DNA of 64,000 nucleotides, from assembly GCF_004564355.1 (NCBI RefSeq), contig NZ_CP038266.1:3596001-3660000 (forward strand). The letters run 5' to 3'. The first letter of the stretch is position 1, and every line of letters starts with the position of its first letter. Source of the DNA: Microbacterium wangchenii (GTDB lineage Bacteria; Actinomycetota; Actinomycetes; Actinomycetales; Microbacteriaceae). Of the stretch, positions 46,130 to 54,993 are shown one piece after another. The notes under the pieces were generated by a model. The model did no database searches and was not told the origin of the DNA. It worked only from the letters and a program-made list of their open reading frames with translations. A program made the translations under genes and the position numbers.

Positions 46130-47113
46130 CTACGGGGACGCGGCGCCGCCGCCTTCCTGCAGCATTCGCGCCATCTCCTCGCTCATGCGGGCGTCGACCG
46201 TCGGTACGGCGTGATGGGTCACGATTCGCGACAAGGATGCGTCGTATCGGGCGATGAGGTGTCTCACGTGCGCTGCCGCCTTCGGCCCCAGGCGGTCGTA
46301 CAGCTCGAGGAACAGCGCGCGCGCCGCGGGGCGCGGCCAGTCCTGCGGAAGCAGCTCGGCGGGAAGCTCGGGGTCGGAGAGGCGGAACGCGAGCCAGTCG
46401 TTCGTCAGCTTGGTCCGCAGCAGCAGCGCCTCACGGGGATCGACGTCGCCCTCTGCCCACTTCCGCCGTGGCGCGTACTCGTCGAGGAAGGCGCGGTACT
46501 CCCCCGCGAGGCCATCCAGTTCGAACGCGTCGGCAACGGCCTCGCGATCACCCTCGCGCATGCCCCATGTGGCGTGCATGACATGCCCGGCCGCGACGCC
46601 GAGCTCGTCCAGCAGGGCGACGGCGTCGGCGCGGCGGTCGTGGGGGCTGATCCACACCCCGTCCTGCAGATCTCCGAAGGCCATGTTCTTCAGCCCGTTG
46701 CGCAGCAGGCGCCGCACATCGCGCTCAGCCTCGGGGATCGAGAAGGACACGAGCGTCCAGTGCCCGTCCCAATCGGAGAAATCCGCGCCGAACGTCACGG
46801 CCCGCGCCAGGCGCAGCCGCTGGTTCGCGACGATGTCGCCCGGGATGCCGTAGTAGGTCGCCCGTCCCTGTTTGCCCTGTGCCAGCAGTCCGCGCTGGGT
46901 GAGTCGGCGCATCGCCTGCCGCGATGCGTTCTCGTTCGCGCCGAATTCCGCGAGCAGATCCACCAGGGCGGCGGAGGGCAGCAGTTCGTCGCGGGCGAAC
47001 CAGTAGTCCCCGAGCAGCGTGATCAGCAGATGCTGCGGCCCGCCGCCGGAATGGGGACGGGGAAGGCGCCGCGTCCGCGTGTGCGGCAGCGTGAAGTCGG
47101 TGTCGTCGTCCAT
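46130..47113 (-). CDS. PaaX-family transcriptional regulator
   Basis: 327 residues. The N-terminal winged helix is QHLLITLLGDYW, then FGANENASRQAMRRLTQRGLL and GRATYYGI. The PaaX central domain has WDGHWTLVSFSIPE and RRLLRNGLKNMAFGDLQDGVWISP. The C-terminal domain has FRLSDPELPAELLPQDWPRPAARALFLELYD. PaaX represses phenylacetate genes and responds to an aryl-CoA. No paa gene is present, so the relevant targets are probably local. It starts one base after the stop of the HtaA-domain gene, and both are likely cotranscribed. Confidence 0.87.
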   Translation of the reverse strand: MDDDTDFTLPHTRTRRLPRPHSGGGPQHLLITLLGDYWFARDELLPSAALVDLLAEFGANENASRQAMRRLTQRGLLAQGKQGRATYYGIPGDIVANQRLRLARAVTFGADFSDWDGHWTLVSFSIPEAERDVRRLLRNGLKNMAFGDLQDGVWISPHDRRADAVALLDELGVAAGHVMHATWGMREGDREAVADAFELDGLAGEYRAFLDEYAPRRKWAEGDVDPREALLLRTKLTNDWLAFRLSDPELPAELLPQDWPRPAARALFLELYDRLGPKAAAHVRHLIARYDASLSRIVTHHAVPTVDARMSEEMARMLQEGGGAASP

Positions 47114-47114
47114 G

Positions 47115-47651
47115 TCACTGATCCTCGGGCACAGCGTCCGCGGGCAGCGCCACACGGATGTCGTCGAAGGCCGTGCCGGCTGCGTAGACGTCGCCGAAGA
47201 CGGCGACCCCTTCCTCGGTGAGCGTCGTGGACAGCGGCGGGAACACGACCCAGCGCCCTTCGATGAGGACGGGGGCGGCCCACTCGAGCCGCACGATCGG
47301 CAGCGACGCGCCGTTCGGGCCGTCGACGCTGAGCAGGCCACCGGATTCGTCCAGCTCGACGACGGGGTGACGGAGTGCGACATCGAGCATGCCGAAGTGA
47401 GCCGCGAAGCGCACCTCGCCACCGAAGCCGATCCGCCAGGACGGACCGCTGCGCTCGAGCGTGCGCAGCGGGAAGCGGAACATGCCGTCCCCGTCGGTCT
47501 CCACGCCGTCGTCGCCGTACAGCTGCCCGTCGGGGTTGCCCAGGACATAGCGGAGGAAGCTGTCGCGCACCCCCCAGTACAGTCCAGGCACCACGCCGGA
47601 TGCGTCGGCAGGAGGGGGTCCGGTCACCTCGGTACCGCTGACATCCACCAT
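47115..47651 (-). CDS. HtaA-domain protein without signal peptide
   Basis: A 178-residue protein consisting of one HtaA-like domain: GLYWGVRDSFLRYV near the N-terminus, GDGMFRFPLRTLERSG, and GEVRFAAHFGMLDVALRHPVV. HtaA domains of Corynebacterium bind heme at the cell surface. Here there is no signal peptide, membrane anchor or sorting signal, so it should be cytosolic. It is coupled to a PaaX regulator. Similar intracellular HtaA proteins may serve as ligand-binding or heme-related accessory proteins; the function is unknown. Confidence 0.7.
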   Translation of the reverse strand: MVDVSGTEVTGPPPADASGVVPGLYWGVRDSFLRYVLGNPDGQLYGDDGVETDGDGMFRFPLRTLERSGPSWRIGFGGEVRFAAHFGMLDVALRHPVVELDESGGLLSVDGPNGASLPIVRLEWAAPVLIEGRWVVFPPLSTTLTEEGVAVFGDVYAAGTAFDDIRVALPADAVPEDQ

Positions 47652-47759
47652 GACGGTCGTCCCTCTCGTTCACCACTGATCCTCGCACGCCATCGGGAGA
47701 TGTGCGTCGGCGAGCGCGCGCCAGACCCCGATGGCGTGAGCCGGAACTACAGTGAAGTC

Positions 47760-48302
47760 GTGGACGACGTCGTGCCAGATCCCCGCGGGACTCCCGCGAT
47801 CGACCGCCTCAACTACACCGCGTACCGCCTGTCGCGCGCACTCAACCGCGCCGCGGAGAACACGGCGCTGGCGCGGGGGATCACCCAGCCCCAGCTGCTG
47901 ATCCTGCAGGTGCTCGGCGAGGGTGTGCCACTGTCCAACGCGCAGGTCGCCCGCCGCACGTTCGTCAGCTCTCAGGCCGCCCACGTCGTCTCGGAGGAGC
48001 TTCTGGCGGCGGGCTACATCGAGAAGGTCGCCCATCCCACCAATCGCCGCGTGCGGCTGGTCCGGCTGACGGAGAAGGGCTGGACGGAGCTCCAGGAGTG
48101 CACGGCCGAGCTGCAGGAGCGCGAGCAGCGCCTCTCCACCGAATTGGGCACGCCCCTCGGCGACTCGCTCGCCGACGTGCTGACCCGCGCCGCGGGGGTG
48201 CTCGCGGGCGGTTATTTCGGTGACAAGGATGCCGAGGCCGAGGCGGTCGCGAAGCGTCGGCGCCCGGCCCGCCCGACGCGGGGCCGGCCACGCACGTCGT
48301 GA
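47760..48302 (+). CDS. MarR-family transcriptional regulator (leaderless GTG start)
   Basis: 180 residues. The MarR core is ITQPQLLILQVL, NAQVARRTFVSSQAAHVVSEELLAAGYI and the wing KVAHPTNRRVRLVRLTEKG. A basic C-terminal tail (KRRRPARPTRGRPRTS) is unusual and may bind DNA. No Shine-Dalgarno precedes the GTG; TACAGT lies 7 bp upstream, consistent with leaderless transcription. It is divergent from the HtaA-PaaX pair and convergent with the MFS/dehydratase operon. Confidence 0.78.
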   Translation: MDDVVPDPRGTPAIDRLNYTAYRLSRALNRAAENTALARGITQPQLLILQVLGEGVPLSNAQVARRTFVSSQAAHVVSEELLAAGYIEKVAHPTNRRVRLVRLTEKGWTELQECTAELQEREQRLSTELGTPLGDSLADVLTRAAGVLAGGYFGDKDAEAEAVAKRRRPARPTRGRPRTS

Positions 48303-48348
48303 CGGGGGCTGCCCTGACCGTGGGCCGTGAGGCCGTGTACGCGGGCAA

Positions 48349-49536
48349 TCACGCCGGGCGCGTGCGCACGCGCACGAACGCCGTGCAGGCGAGAGCGGCG
48401 ACACCCCCGATGGCCATCGCGACCTGCCACGACGTGGCGTCGATGACCGTCCCCATGAGGAACGCCCCCAGGGGCGCCATGCCGTAACTGCCCAGCGTCA
48501 CCAGCGACATCGCGCGACCGAGCTGAGCGGGCGGCACGCTCACCTGCGCGGCGGCCTGCAGGACACCCAGGTAGTACCCGATCCCGATGCCCAGGACGGG
48601 CGCGAGGAAGAGGAAGACCCCGAGCGTGGGCGCGGCGGCGTTGGCGAGCAGGGCGAGACCGAACACCGCGCACGCCCACGCGAGCGAACGCACCGACACC
48701 GACACGGGGGTCGCCGCCAGCATGCCGCCCACGATCGCCCCGACGGCGTTGAGCGCGTGGGCGGCCCCCACCATCGTGGCGTCGCCGTCGAATCCCAGCG
48801 TCACGCTGGAGGTGATGACGACCATCATGTTCATCGCCAGCAGGGCGATGGCGCTGTTGACGACGAGGATCGTCACGAAGTCGCGGTTGCGCAGCGGGGT
48901 CCCCTGGGCGCGCCGGCGGGCCCGGTCCAGTCGCGGACGCGCGTGCAGACGCGACGGGCGGATGCACGCGATGGCCACGAGCACGACGGCGAACGAGGCG
49001 GCGTTGATGATCATGCACCACGCTGCCCCCAGGCCGGCGAACGCGATCCCGGCGAGGCCCGGCCCGATCGAGCGCGCGGCGGAGAGGGCGATCGTGGAGA
49101 GCGAGACGGCGCGCGTCAGGGTCTCGGGTCCGGCGATCTCGAAGATGATCGCCTGGGCGGCCACGCGCTCGAACGTGTTGACGCAGCCGAGGACGAAGAC
49201 CAGCCCGTAGACGAGCCGCAGATCGGTCGTGCCGGCGACCACCGTCGCCGCGAGCCCCGTGGCGACCAGAACCGATCCGGCGGAGGTGACGAGCAGGATC
49301 GTGCGCGGTCGGAACCGGTCGGCCACGCGCCCTGCCGGGATCGCCAGCAGAAGCAGCGGCGTGAACTGCGCGATCGTGACCGCGCTGAGTGCCTGGGCGC
49401 TGCCGGTGAGATCGAGGATCACGAGCGATAACGCCAGGTTCTGGAACCACGTGCCGGTGTTGGAGACGACCTGCCCGGCGAAGTACAGCGAGAAGCGGCG
49501 GTTGCCGAACGGCCGCAGCGCGTCGAGACCGCCCAC
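48349..49536 (-). CDS. MFS transporter, EntS-like exporter group
   Basis: 395 residues with about twelve transmembrane segments. The N-terminus (FGNRRFSLYFAGQVVSNTGTW) and loop AGRVADRFRPRTILL are typical of the MFS_3/EntS subgroup of exporters. It starts with GTG two bases after the dehydratase-like gene stop, so it is the last gene of the ABC-CapA-CaiB-dehydratase operon. It may export a product or an inhibitor of the pathway. Confidence 0.83.
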   Translation of the reverse strand: MGGLDALRPFGNRRFSLYFAGQVVSNTGTWFQNLALSLVILDLTGSAQALSAVTIAQFTPLLLLAIPAGRVADRFRPRTILLVTSAGSVLVATGLAATVVAGTTDLRLVYGLVFVLGCVNTFERVAAQAIIFEIAGPETLTRAVSLSTIALSAARSIGPGLAGIAFAGLGAAWCMIINAASFAVVLVAIACIRPSRLHARPRLDRARRRAQGTPLRNRDFVTILVVNSAIALLAMNMMVVITSSVTLGFDGDATMVGAAHALNAVGAIVGGMLAATPVSVSVRSLAWACAVFGLALLANAAAPTLGVFLFLAPVLGIGIGYYLGVLQAAAQVSVPPAQLGRAMSLVTLGSYGMAPLGAFLMGTVIDATSWQVAMAIGGVAALACTAFVRVRTRPA

Positions 49537-49538
49537 GG

Positions 49539-50786
49539 TCAGCGGGCGGGCACGCGCGTGCGCAGGAACTCCGCGATGCGCTCCCCCACCCGCGCGTCCT
49601 GGGTGGAGCGCGAGTCCGCGTTGTTCGCACGGATCTCCAGCACCGGGACGCCGCGTTCCTCGAGCGCCGCGCTGATGAAGGATGCGCCGGGGGTGTCGTC
49701 GGCGACGAGGTGCACGACACCGTCGACGCCGTGCGCCAAGGCCTCCTTCACGTACCAGCTGGAGGACATCGGCGGCACGTACAGCAGGTCGGTGATCCCG
49801 ACGAACCGTGCCGCGAGGGCCCGGACGGGGTCGGGGCCGTAGCGCGCGTACCCGTCGGCGGCGATGGCGAGGTACATCGACCACACGAACACCGCCCCGA
49901 ACTCCTCCTGGAACGCGCGGTACATCTCCAGATCCGACCACAGGCCGCGCCCGATCCACATCAGCCGGCGCCGCTCCTCACGGCAGACCGCGTCGCCCCG
50001 TTCCATCCGCGCGGCGACCTCGTCGTGCAGCCGCTTGGCGGCGGTCACGGCCCATTCGCTGCCCCGGTGCCACTGCGGCACCATGACGCTCGGGATGGAG
50101 TCGGTCACCGCGACGGGCGCGGGCCGGGCTGCGGCGAGCAGGTCGCGCGTGCGGCGGTTCCACTGCGCCTGCTCGTTGCCCAGCGCCATGATCTCGGCCA
50201 GGCGCGAATGGTCGAAGCTCCGGCCGGTGCGCTCCTCGAGCCACGCGATCAGGTCGTGGATCTCGGCGGCGAGCAGGTCGATCCGCTCACGTCCGAAGAC
50301 CTCCTCCCACCCGTCGGCGACGCGCTCCCACCAGCCCTCGGGTGCGGGATCGGCCGCGGTGCGCGACAGCAGGAACGTCTCGGTGCCCGGGCGCTGCCCC
50401 CACAGTTCGAAGATCTTGTGGGTGACGTCGCCGCCGCGCTCGGCGACGGCGAAGGCGGGGGTGGGCAGGCCGCCCCACGGCGCGTCCTCCGCCGGCAGAT
50501 CCTGGGCTCCCAGCGCCAGCGCGTCGTACTGGCGGCTGTCGTCGGGCAGCCCCAGCGCGGTGAGCCGGCGGAGACTGTCGGGGCCGCGGCGTTTGGCGGC
50601 GATGACCGAGGCCCACCACTGGTTGACGACGTAGGGGATGCCCATCGCCCGGAAGACCTCGTGCGGCGCGTCGGCGTTCACGAACGCGATCGGCGCGTCC
50701 GCTCCGCTGGATCGCCGCAGCGACTGGAACCACTCGCGCTGGTACGCCGTCGCGGCCACCGCGCTGTCGAGTCTGCCCTCAGGCAT
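49539..50786 (-). CDS. 2-hydroxyacyl-CoA dehydratase/benzoyl-CoA reductase-like subunit, cysteine-poor
   Basis: A 415-residue protein with the HgdB/BcrC-type architecture: an N-terminal block RAMGIPYVVNQWWASVIAAKR, a central helical region (EERTGRSFDHSRLAEIM) and a C-terminal block PVRALAARFVGITDLLYVPPMSS with DGVVHLVADD. Canonical members bind [4Fe-4S] clusters through three cysteines. This one has a single Cys (268), so cluster binding seems impossible or must be shared. The start codon overlaps the companion subunit's 3' end by 8 bp. No HgdA-type activator is present in the window. Confidence 0.72.
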   Translation of the reverse strand: MPEGRLDSAVAATAYQREWFQSLRRSSGADAPIAFVNADAPHEVFRAMGIPYVVNQWWASVIAAKRRGPDSLRRLTALGLPDDSRQYDALALGAQDLPAEDAPWGGLPTPAFAVAERGGDVTHKIFELWGQRPGTETFLLSRTAADPAPEGWWERVADGWEEVFGRERIDLLAAEIHDLIAWLEERTGRSFDHSRLAEIMALGNEQAQWNRRTRDLLAAARPAPVAVTDSIPSVMVPQWHRGSEWAVTAAKRLHDEVAARMERGDAVCREERRRLMWIGRGLWSDLEMYRAFQEEFGAVFVWSMYLAIAADGYARYGPDPVRALAARFVGITDLLYVPPMSSSWYVKEALAHGVDGVVHLVADDTPGASFISAALEERGVPVLEIRANNADSRSTQDARVGERIAEFLRTRVPAR

Positions 50787-51822
50787 GGTGCTCCTCCCCG
50801 CCGCTCAGACCTGCCAGCACGCCGCCGACCGCGGCGTCGAGTCCTTCAGCGGTGATCCCCACGCTGCGCTCCAGCGCAATCCCGGTGTCCGCGAGGGCAT
50901 CGGCCGCCGCGGCGAGATCCCACAGGGGCGCCTCATCTCCCCGCCGGATGAGGGCGAGCACGACGTCGGCCTGCGCCGCGACGGCGATCGCGCGCGTCGT
51001 GGCCGCACGCTCGGCGATCGTGGCGACGGCCGAGCCGCTCGTGCGCGCGAAGTGCGCATCGATCAGGCCCGCGTAGACGGCGTCGGCGTCCGCGGCGTCG
51101 ACACCGGCTCCGAGCCACGAGAGGTCCCCGGTGTCGTGGTCGTCGGAGACGATCGTCGCCCCGGATGCCTCGAGGGCGGCGTACACCGAGGGGTCGGGAT
51201 GGTTGCTGCCGGTCACGTGCACGCGGAGGCCGCCTGCGCGAGGCTCGGCGGCGGCATCCAGCAGTTCCACCGCGGCGGCGGGGGGCGCGGATGCGGCGGC
51301 CAGCAGGGCCGTCAGTGCCGTGGTCCCGCCGACCTCGGGCGGCTGGGCGCGGCGCCGCGCCTGCAGGCGCGAGACCGCGGCGCCCACGGCGCGCTCCTCG
51401 GCCGCGGCGTCACGCCACGCGGCGGCATCCGCGGTGCGGCCGGAGACCCGTTCGCAGAACGCCGTGAGGGCCGCGAGCTGCACCCGAGCGAAACGGCGGG
51501 TGGCGGGAGTGTCCTGCCGCGGCAGGTCCAGCAGGTGCACGGGCGGGATGCCCTCGCCGCGCAGCATCCGCAGCACGTAGAACAGCCTCAGGTTCGCCTG
51601 CGAGTCGTTGCACACCACGAGGGCGTCCAGCGCGTCGGTCGCTGCGCCCATGAGACCGGTGAGGATCACGGCGGCAGACCGGTCGACGGCGCCGAGGTGA
51701 TCGGCCGCGACACGGTCGACGGCGCCGGCCCAGCTTCCGGTGAGACGCTGCGGGGCGGCGCCGGCGGCTCGCACGATCTGGCGGGGGACGTCGTTGCCGA
51801 CGATCCCGATCGTGGGGGTCAC
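50779..51822 (-). CDS. second 2-hydroxyacyl-CoA dehydratase-like subunit
   Basis: 347 residues. The family block VVCNDSQANLRLFYVLRML (from 69) corresponds to the Cys-containing (V)xxxCD-K segment of HgdB/BcrB. HVTGSNHPDPSVYAALEASG then SDDHDTGDLSW corresponds to the later GS...E..G..VV.DD..G block, where the usual Cys is replaced. Only Cys71 and Cys123 remain. Its ATG overlaps the CoA-transferase stop (ATGA). As a pair the two subunits may act on a CoA ester made by the CaiB protein, but radical dehydration as in HgdBC looks doubtful without clusters and activator. Confidence 0.72.
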   Translation of the reverse strand: MTPTIGIVGNDVPRQIVRAAGAAPQRLTGSWAGAVDRVAADHLGAVDRSAAVILTGLMGAATDALDALVVCNDSQANLRLFYVLRMLRGEGIPPVHLLDLPRQDTPATRRFARVQLAALTAFCERVSGRTADAAAWRDAAAEERAVGAAVSRLQARRRAQPPEVGGTTALTALLAAASAPPAAAVELLDAAAEPRAGGLRVHVTGSNHPDPSVYAALEASGATIVSDDHDTGDLSWLGAGVDAADADAVYAGLIDAHFARTSGSAVATIAERAATTRAIAVAAQADVVLALIRRGDEAPLWDLAAAADALADTGIALERSVGITAEGLDAAVGGVLAGLSGGEEHHA

Positions 51823-53057
51823 AGCACGCCTTCGGACCGCAGCTGGTCGATGGTGGCGTCGTCGTACCCGAGCATCGCGCCCAGGACCACTTCGGTCTGC
51901 TCCCCCAGCCCGGGTGCCGGGCGGGACAGGTCGGTGGCGCTGCGGGAGAAGGTCACGGGCAGCCCGCTGCCGTAGAGGCCCTCCACGAATCCGAACTGCG
52001 GGTGGATCAGCGGCACGACCTCCTTGCGGGACAGGACGAGCTCATCGCGGACGGCCTCCGCGGTGTCGCGCACGGGGGCCGCCGGCACGGCGTGGGCCTC
52101 GAGCGCTGCGAGCACCTCGCTGACCGGACGGCGAGCCGACCACTCCTGGATGCGGCCGTGCAGGTCACCGGCGTTGCGCACGCGGGCATCGCGCGTGGCG
52201 TAGTCGGGGTCGTCGACGAGGTCGGGACGGCCGATGGCCCGCAGCAGCCCCGCCGCGAAGGCGTCGGTGGGAGCGCAGATCGCGAACCAGCCGTCCACCG
52301 CCCGGAAGGTGCCGAACGGGGCCAGGCGCGGGACGACGGCACCGGTGCGCAGCGGGATGCCGACCGATTCGAGGGCGTCGAACGGCTCGCACGCGACGAG
52401 GGAGGTGAGGCTTCCCAGCATGGACACGTCCACATGCTGGCCCTCCCCGGTCTTCTCGGCGTGCAGCACCGCGGACAGCGTCCCGATCACGGCGAACAGC
52501 GGAGCGACGAGGTCACCGACGGGCAGCCCGAACCGCACCGGCGGATCGCCGGGCTCCCCCGCCGTCATCATGACGCCGCTGAGGGCCTGGATGATCGTGT
52601 CCATCGCCTTGCCGTCGCCGCCCTGCGCGCCGAAGCCGCTGATGGAGGTGTAGACGAGCCGGGGGTTCACCTCCCGCACGGCGGCGTAGTGGATGCCGAG
52701 TCGCTCGGTCACCCCGGCACTGTAGTTCTCCACGACGATGTCGGCCTCACGGGCCAGGTCGAGGAACACCTCCCGGCTGCGCGGATGCTTCAGATTGAGG
52801 GTGATGCTCTCCTTGTTGCGCCCCCGCACCATCATCGACACCGACATGTCCTGCGCCGACGTGCGCCGCAGGCTCAGGCCCTCCTCGGTGACGTAGGGCG
52901 AGTTGTTGCGCGACGAGTCGCCGCCGCGCGTGGGGTTCTCGATCTTGATGACGCGTGCGCCCAGCCCTGCCAGCAGGAGCGTCGCGTACGGACCGGCCAG
53001 CGCCGTCGTCAGATCCAGGACCGTCTTCCCTTCCAGGGGGCCCCTCTTGGTACTCAT
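51819..53057 (-). CDS. CaiB/BaiF-family CoA-transferase (class III)
   Basis: 412 residues. LDLTTALAGPYATLLLAGLGARVIKIENP is the N-terminal family block. The catalytic Asp lies in FGLPVGDLVAP and the CoA-binding segment MLGSLTSLVACEPFDAL follows. The enzyme would transfer CoA between acyl-CoA and a free acid, in the cytosol. The start ATG overlaps the capA-like stop by four bases. Position directly before two dehydratase-like subunits mirrors 2-hydroxy-acid CoA-transferase plus dehydratase modules of anaerobes (for example HadA-HadBC). Confidence 0.87.
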   Translation of the reverse strand: MSTKRGPLEGKTVLDLTTALAGPYATLLLAGLGARVIKIENPTRGGDSSRNNSPYVTEEGLSLRRTSAQDMSVSMMVRGRNKESITLNLKHPRSREVFLDLAREADIVVENYSAGVTERLGIHYAAVREVNPRLVYTSISGFGAQGGDGKAMDTIIQALSGVMMTAGEPGDPPVRFGLPVGDLVAPLFAVIGTLSAVLHAEKTGEGQHVDVSMLGSLTSLVACEPFDALESVGIPLRTGAVVPRLAPFGTFRAVDGWFAICAPTDAFAAGLLRAIGRPDLVDDPDYATRDARVRNAGDLHGRIQEWSARRPVSEVLAALEAHAVPAAPVRDTAEAVRDELVLSRKEVVPLIHPQFGFVEGLYGSGLPVTFSRSATDLSRPAPGLGEQTEVVLGAMLGYDDATIDQLRSEGVL

Positions 53058-54187
53058 CGTGCTGATCCTCCCTGCGCGACCAGAAGCCGGTCGTCGTGCC
53101 ATGTGAAACTCGTGTCGAACCCGGCCTCGGCCGTGATGGCCCGGATGTACTCCCCGACCGACTCGCCTCGCCCGGATGCCCCGGTGGGCACGGGTCGGGC
53201 GTCGTCGTCGATCCAGCACGGCACCAGCGAGGCCGACACCGTCCCGTCGGCGGAGACGTCCGCGCGCGCGATGGCGGTGTTGCGACTCTCGGGGTGGAAC
53301 GGGTAGTCGGGCATCGCCGGGTCGGGGACGAACCCGAACAGGCGCACGCGCTGGCGTGCCCACGCGGCCCGTTCGGCGGCGTCGCCAGGTTTGGCGGTGA
53401 GGGCCTGGGTGACGGTGGCGAAATTGCCGAGGCCATGGAAGATCGGCCGGTCGCGGTAGATCTCCACGCCCTTGAAGATGTGGGCGTGGTGGCCGAGGAC
53501 GACGTGGGCGCCCGCATCCACCATCGCGTGGGAGATCTCGCGCTCGTAGTCGGCGATCTCGGCCGGCACGTGCACGAGTCCCTTGTGCAGCGCGACCACG
53601 ACCACGGCGCCCGTGGCGGCGGTCTCGCGGACGGCGTCTGCCACGCGCTGCAGCGAGCGCTGATCGGCGAAGGTGTGGATGCGCGGCGGCCCGCCGGGGT
53701 TGGCCCCGCGCGTCTCGTAGTGGGTGATCACCTCGATGTAGGCGGCACCCGGCTTCAGCGAGGTCGCCCACGTCTCCCGCGGTCCGACGCAGTTGACGCT
53801 GAGGACGGCGACCCTGCGCTCACCGTCGGCGACGATCGCGGGGGCGAGGGCTTCGGCGAAGTCGTCGCCGGCTCCGGCGGTCAGCATCCCGCGGTCCGCG
53901 CAGTGCCGGCGGGTCTCGGCGATCCCTTCCGGCCCGAAGTCGAACACGTGGTTGCCGGCGAGGGTGAGCACGTCGAATCCCGCGGCGGCGACGGCGTCCA
54001 GCGCGCTGGGTGGTGCAGGGAGGGCGGGCACGTCGGTCGTGAGGACGCGGGCGCTGTGCACGTGCGGCACCTCGAGGTGACCGATCACGACGTCCCCGCC
54101 GGCCAGGACCGGGACGGCGGCGGCGAGCAGAGCGGTGGCATCCGGCGTCTCGAGAACGAGATCGCCGGTGGCGAGCACGGTGGTCAT
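53054..54187 (-). CDS. CapA/PgsA-like metallophosphatase-fold protein, cytosolic
   Basis: 377 residues of the PGA_cap family. Metallophosphatase-type motifs are GDLVL at the start, GHLEVP, AGNHVFDFGPEGI, VALHKGLVHVP and LGHHAHIFKGVEIY followed by GLGNF. Capsule-synthesis PgsA/CapA proteins are membrane anchored, but this one begins at MTTVLATGD with no signal peptide or helix, so it is cytosolic. Its ATG overlaps the ABC ATPase stop and its stop overlaps the caiB-like start. The location argues for a catabolic phosphatase or amidase-like role, not capsule formation. The function is unknown. Confidence 0.78.
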   Translation of the reverse strand: MTTVLATGDLVLETPDATALLAAAVPVLAGGDVVIGHLEVPHVHSARVLTTDVPALPAPPSALDAVAAAGFDVLTLAGNHVFDFGPEGIAETRRHCADRGMLTAGAGDDFAEALAPAIVADGERRVAVLSVNCVGPRETWATSLKPGAAYIEVITHYETRGANPGGPPRIHTFADQRSLQRVADAVRETAATGAVVVVALHKGLVHVPAEIADYEREISHAMVDAGAHVVLGHHAHIFKGVEIYRDRPIFHGLGNFATVTQALTAKPGDAAERAAWARQRVRLFGFVPDPAMPDYPFHPESRNTAIARADVSADGTVSASLVPCWIDDDARPVPTGASGRGESVGEYIRAITAEAGFDTSFTWHDDRLLVAQGGSAR

Positions 54188-54993
54188 CGCGGCGGCGTCT
54201 CCGTCTGCGCGGTGCGCGTGAGGAAGGTCTGCAACCGGGTCGAGCGCGGGGACTCGAAGAACTCCTGAGCGGGCCGGTCCTCGATCACCTTCCCCTCGGC
54301 CATGAACACGCAGCGATCGGCGACGCTGCGGGCGAACGCCATCTCGTGCGTGACGACGACCATCGTCATCCCCGACACCGCGAGGTCTTTGATGACCTGC
54401 AGCACCTCGTCGACGAGCTCGGGGTCGAGCGAGCTGGTGGGTTCGTCGAACAGCAGCACGCGCGGGTTGGCTGCGACGGCGCGCGCGATCGCGACGCGCT
54501 GCTGCTGACCGCCGGAGAGCTGGCGCGGGTGCGCGTTGGCCTTGTCAGCGAGACCGACCCGCTCCAGCAGGTCCATCGCGCGCTGCTTCGCCTCTGCGGG
54601 GGGCACCCCGTGGACCGTGATGGGAGCCTCGGTGATGTTGCGCAGGACGGTCCAGTGCGGGAACAGGTTGAACTGCTGGAAGACCATGCCCATCCGCCGC
54701 CGCTGCCGCTGCACGTCGACGTCGCGGAGCGGCCGGATGTGGCTGCCGTGCACCTCGTAGCCGAGCAGCTCGCCGTCGAGGTACATCGCGCCCCCGTCGA
54801 TCGACTCCAGCTGGTCGATGCAGCGCACGAGGGTCGACTTGCCCGAGCCGGACGGGCCCAGCACGGCGACGACCTCGGAGTCCTCCACGCGCAGGTCGAC
54901 GCCGTCCAGGGCCGGGCGGTCGCCGCCGCCGCCGAACGATTTCCTCAGCCCCATGACCTCGAGGACGGGGATCGTGGTGCGTTCGACGCTCAT
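54184..54993 (-). CDS. polar amino-acid-type ABC transporter ATP-binding protein
   Basis: 269 residues. Walker A GPSGSGKST, signature LSGGQQQRVAIARAV, Walker B VLLFDEPTSSLDPE, and MGMVFQQFNLFPHWTVLRN are diagnostic of GlnQ/HisP-type ATPases. It overlaps the permease stop and the capA-like start, each by four bases. It powers uptake of a polar, probably amino-acid-like or opine-like substrate for the downstream CoA-dependent enzymes. Confidence 0.9.
   Translation of the reverse strand: MSVERTTIPVLEVMGLRKSFGGGGDRPALDGVDLRVEDSEVVAVLGPSGSGKSTLVRCIDQLESIDGGAMYLDGELLGYEVHGSHIRPLRDVDVQRQRRRMGMVFQQFNLFPHWTVLRNITEAPITVHGVPPAEAKQRAMDLLERVGLADKANAHPRQLSGGQQQRVAIARAVAANPRVLLFDEPTSSLDPELVDEVLQVIKDLAVSGMTMVVVTHEMAFARSVADRCVFMAEGKVIEDRPAQEFFESPRSTRLQTFLTRTAQTETPPR

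Noticed and set aside
53054..54187. Capsule (poly-gamma-glutamate) synthesis operon.
   Set aside because: There is no capB, capC or membrane-anchored partner. The CapA-like protein lacks a signal peptide and sits among CoA-metabolism genes.
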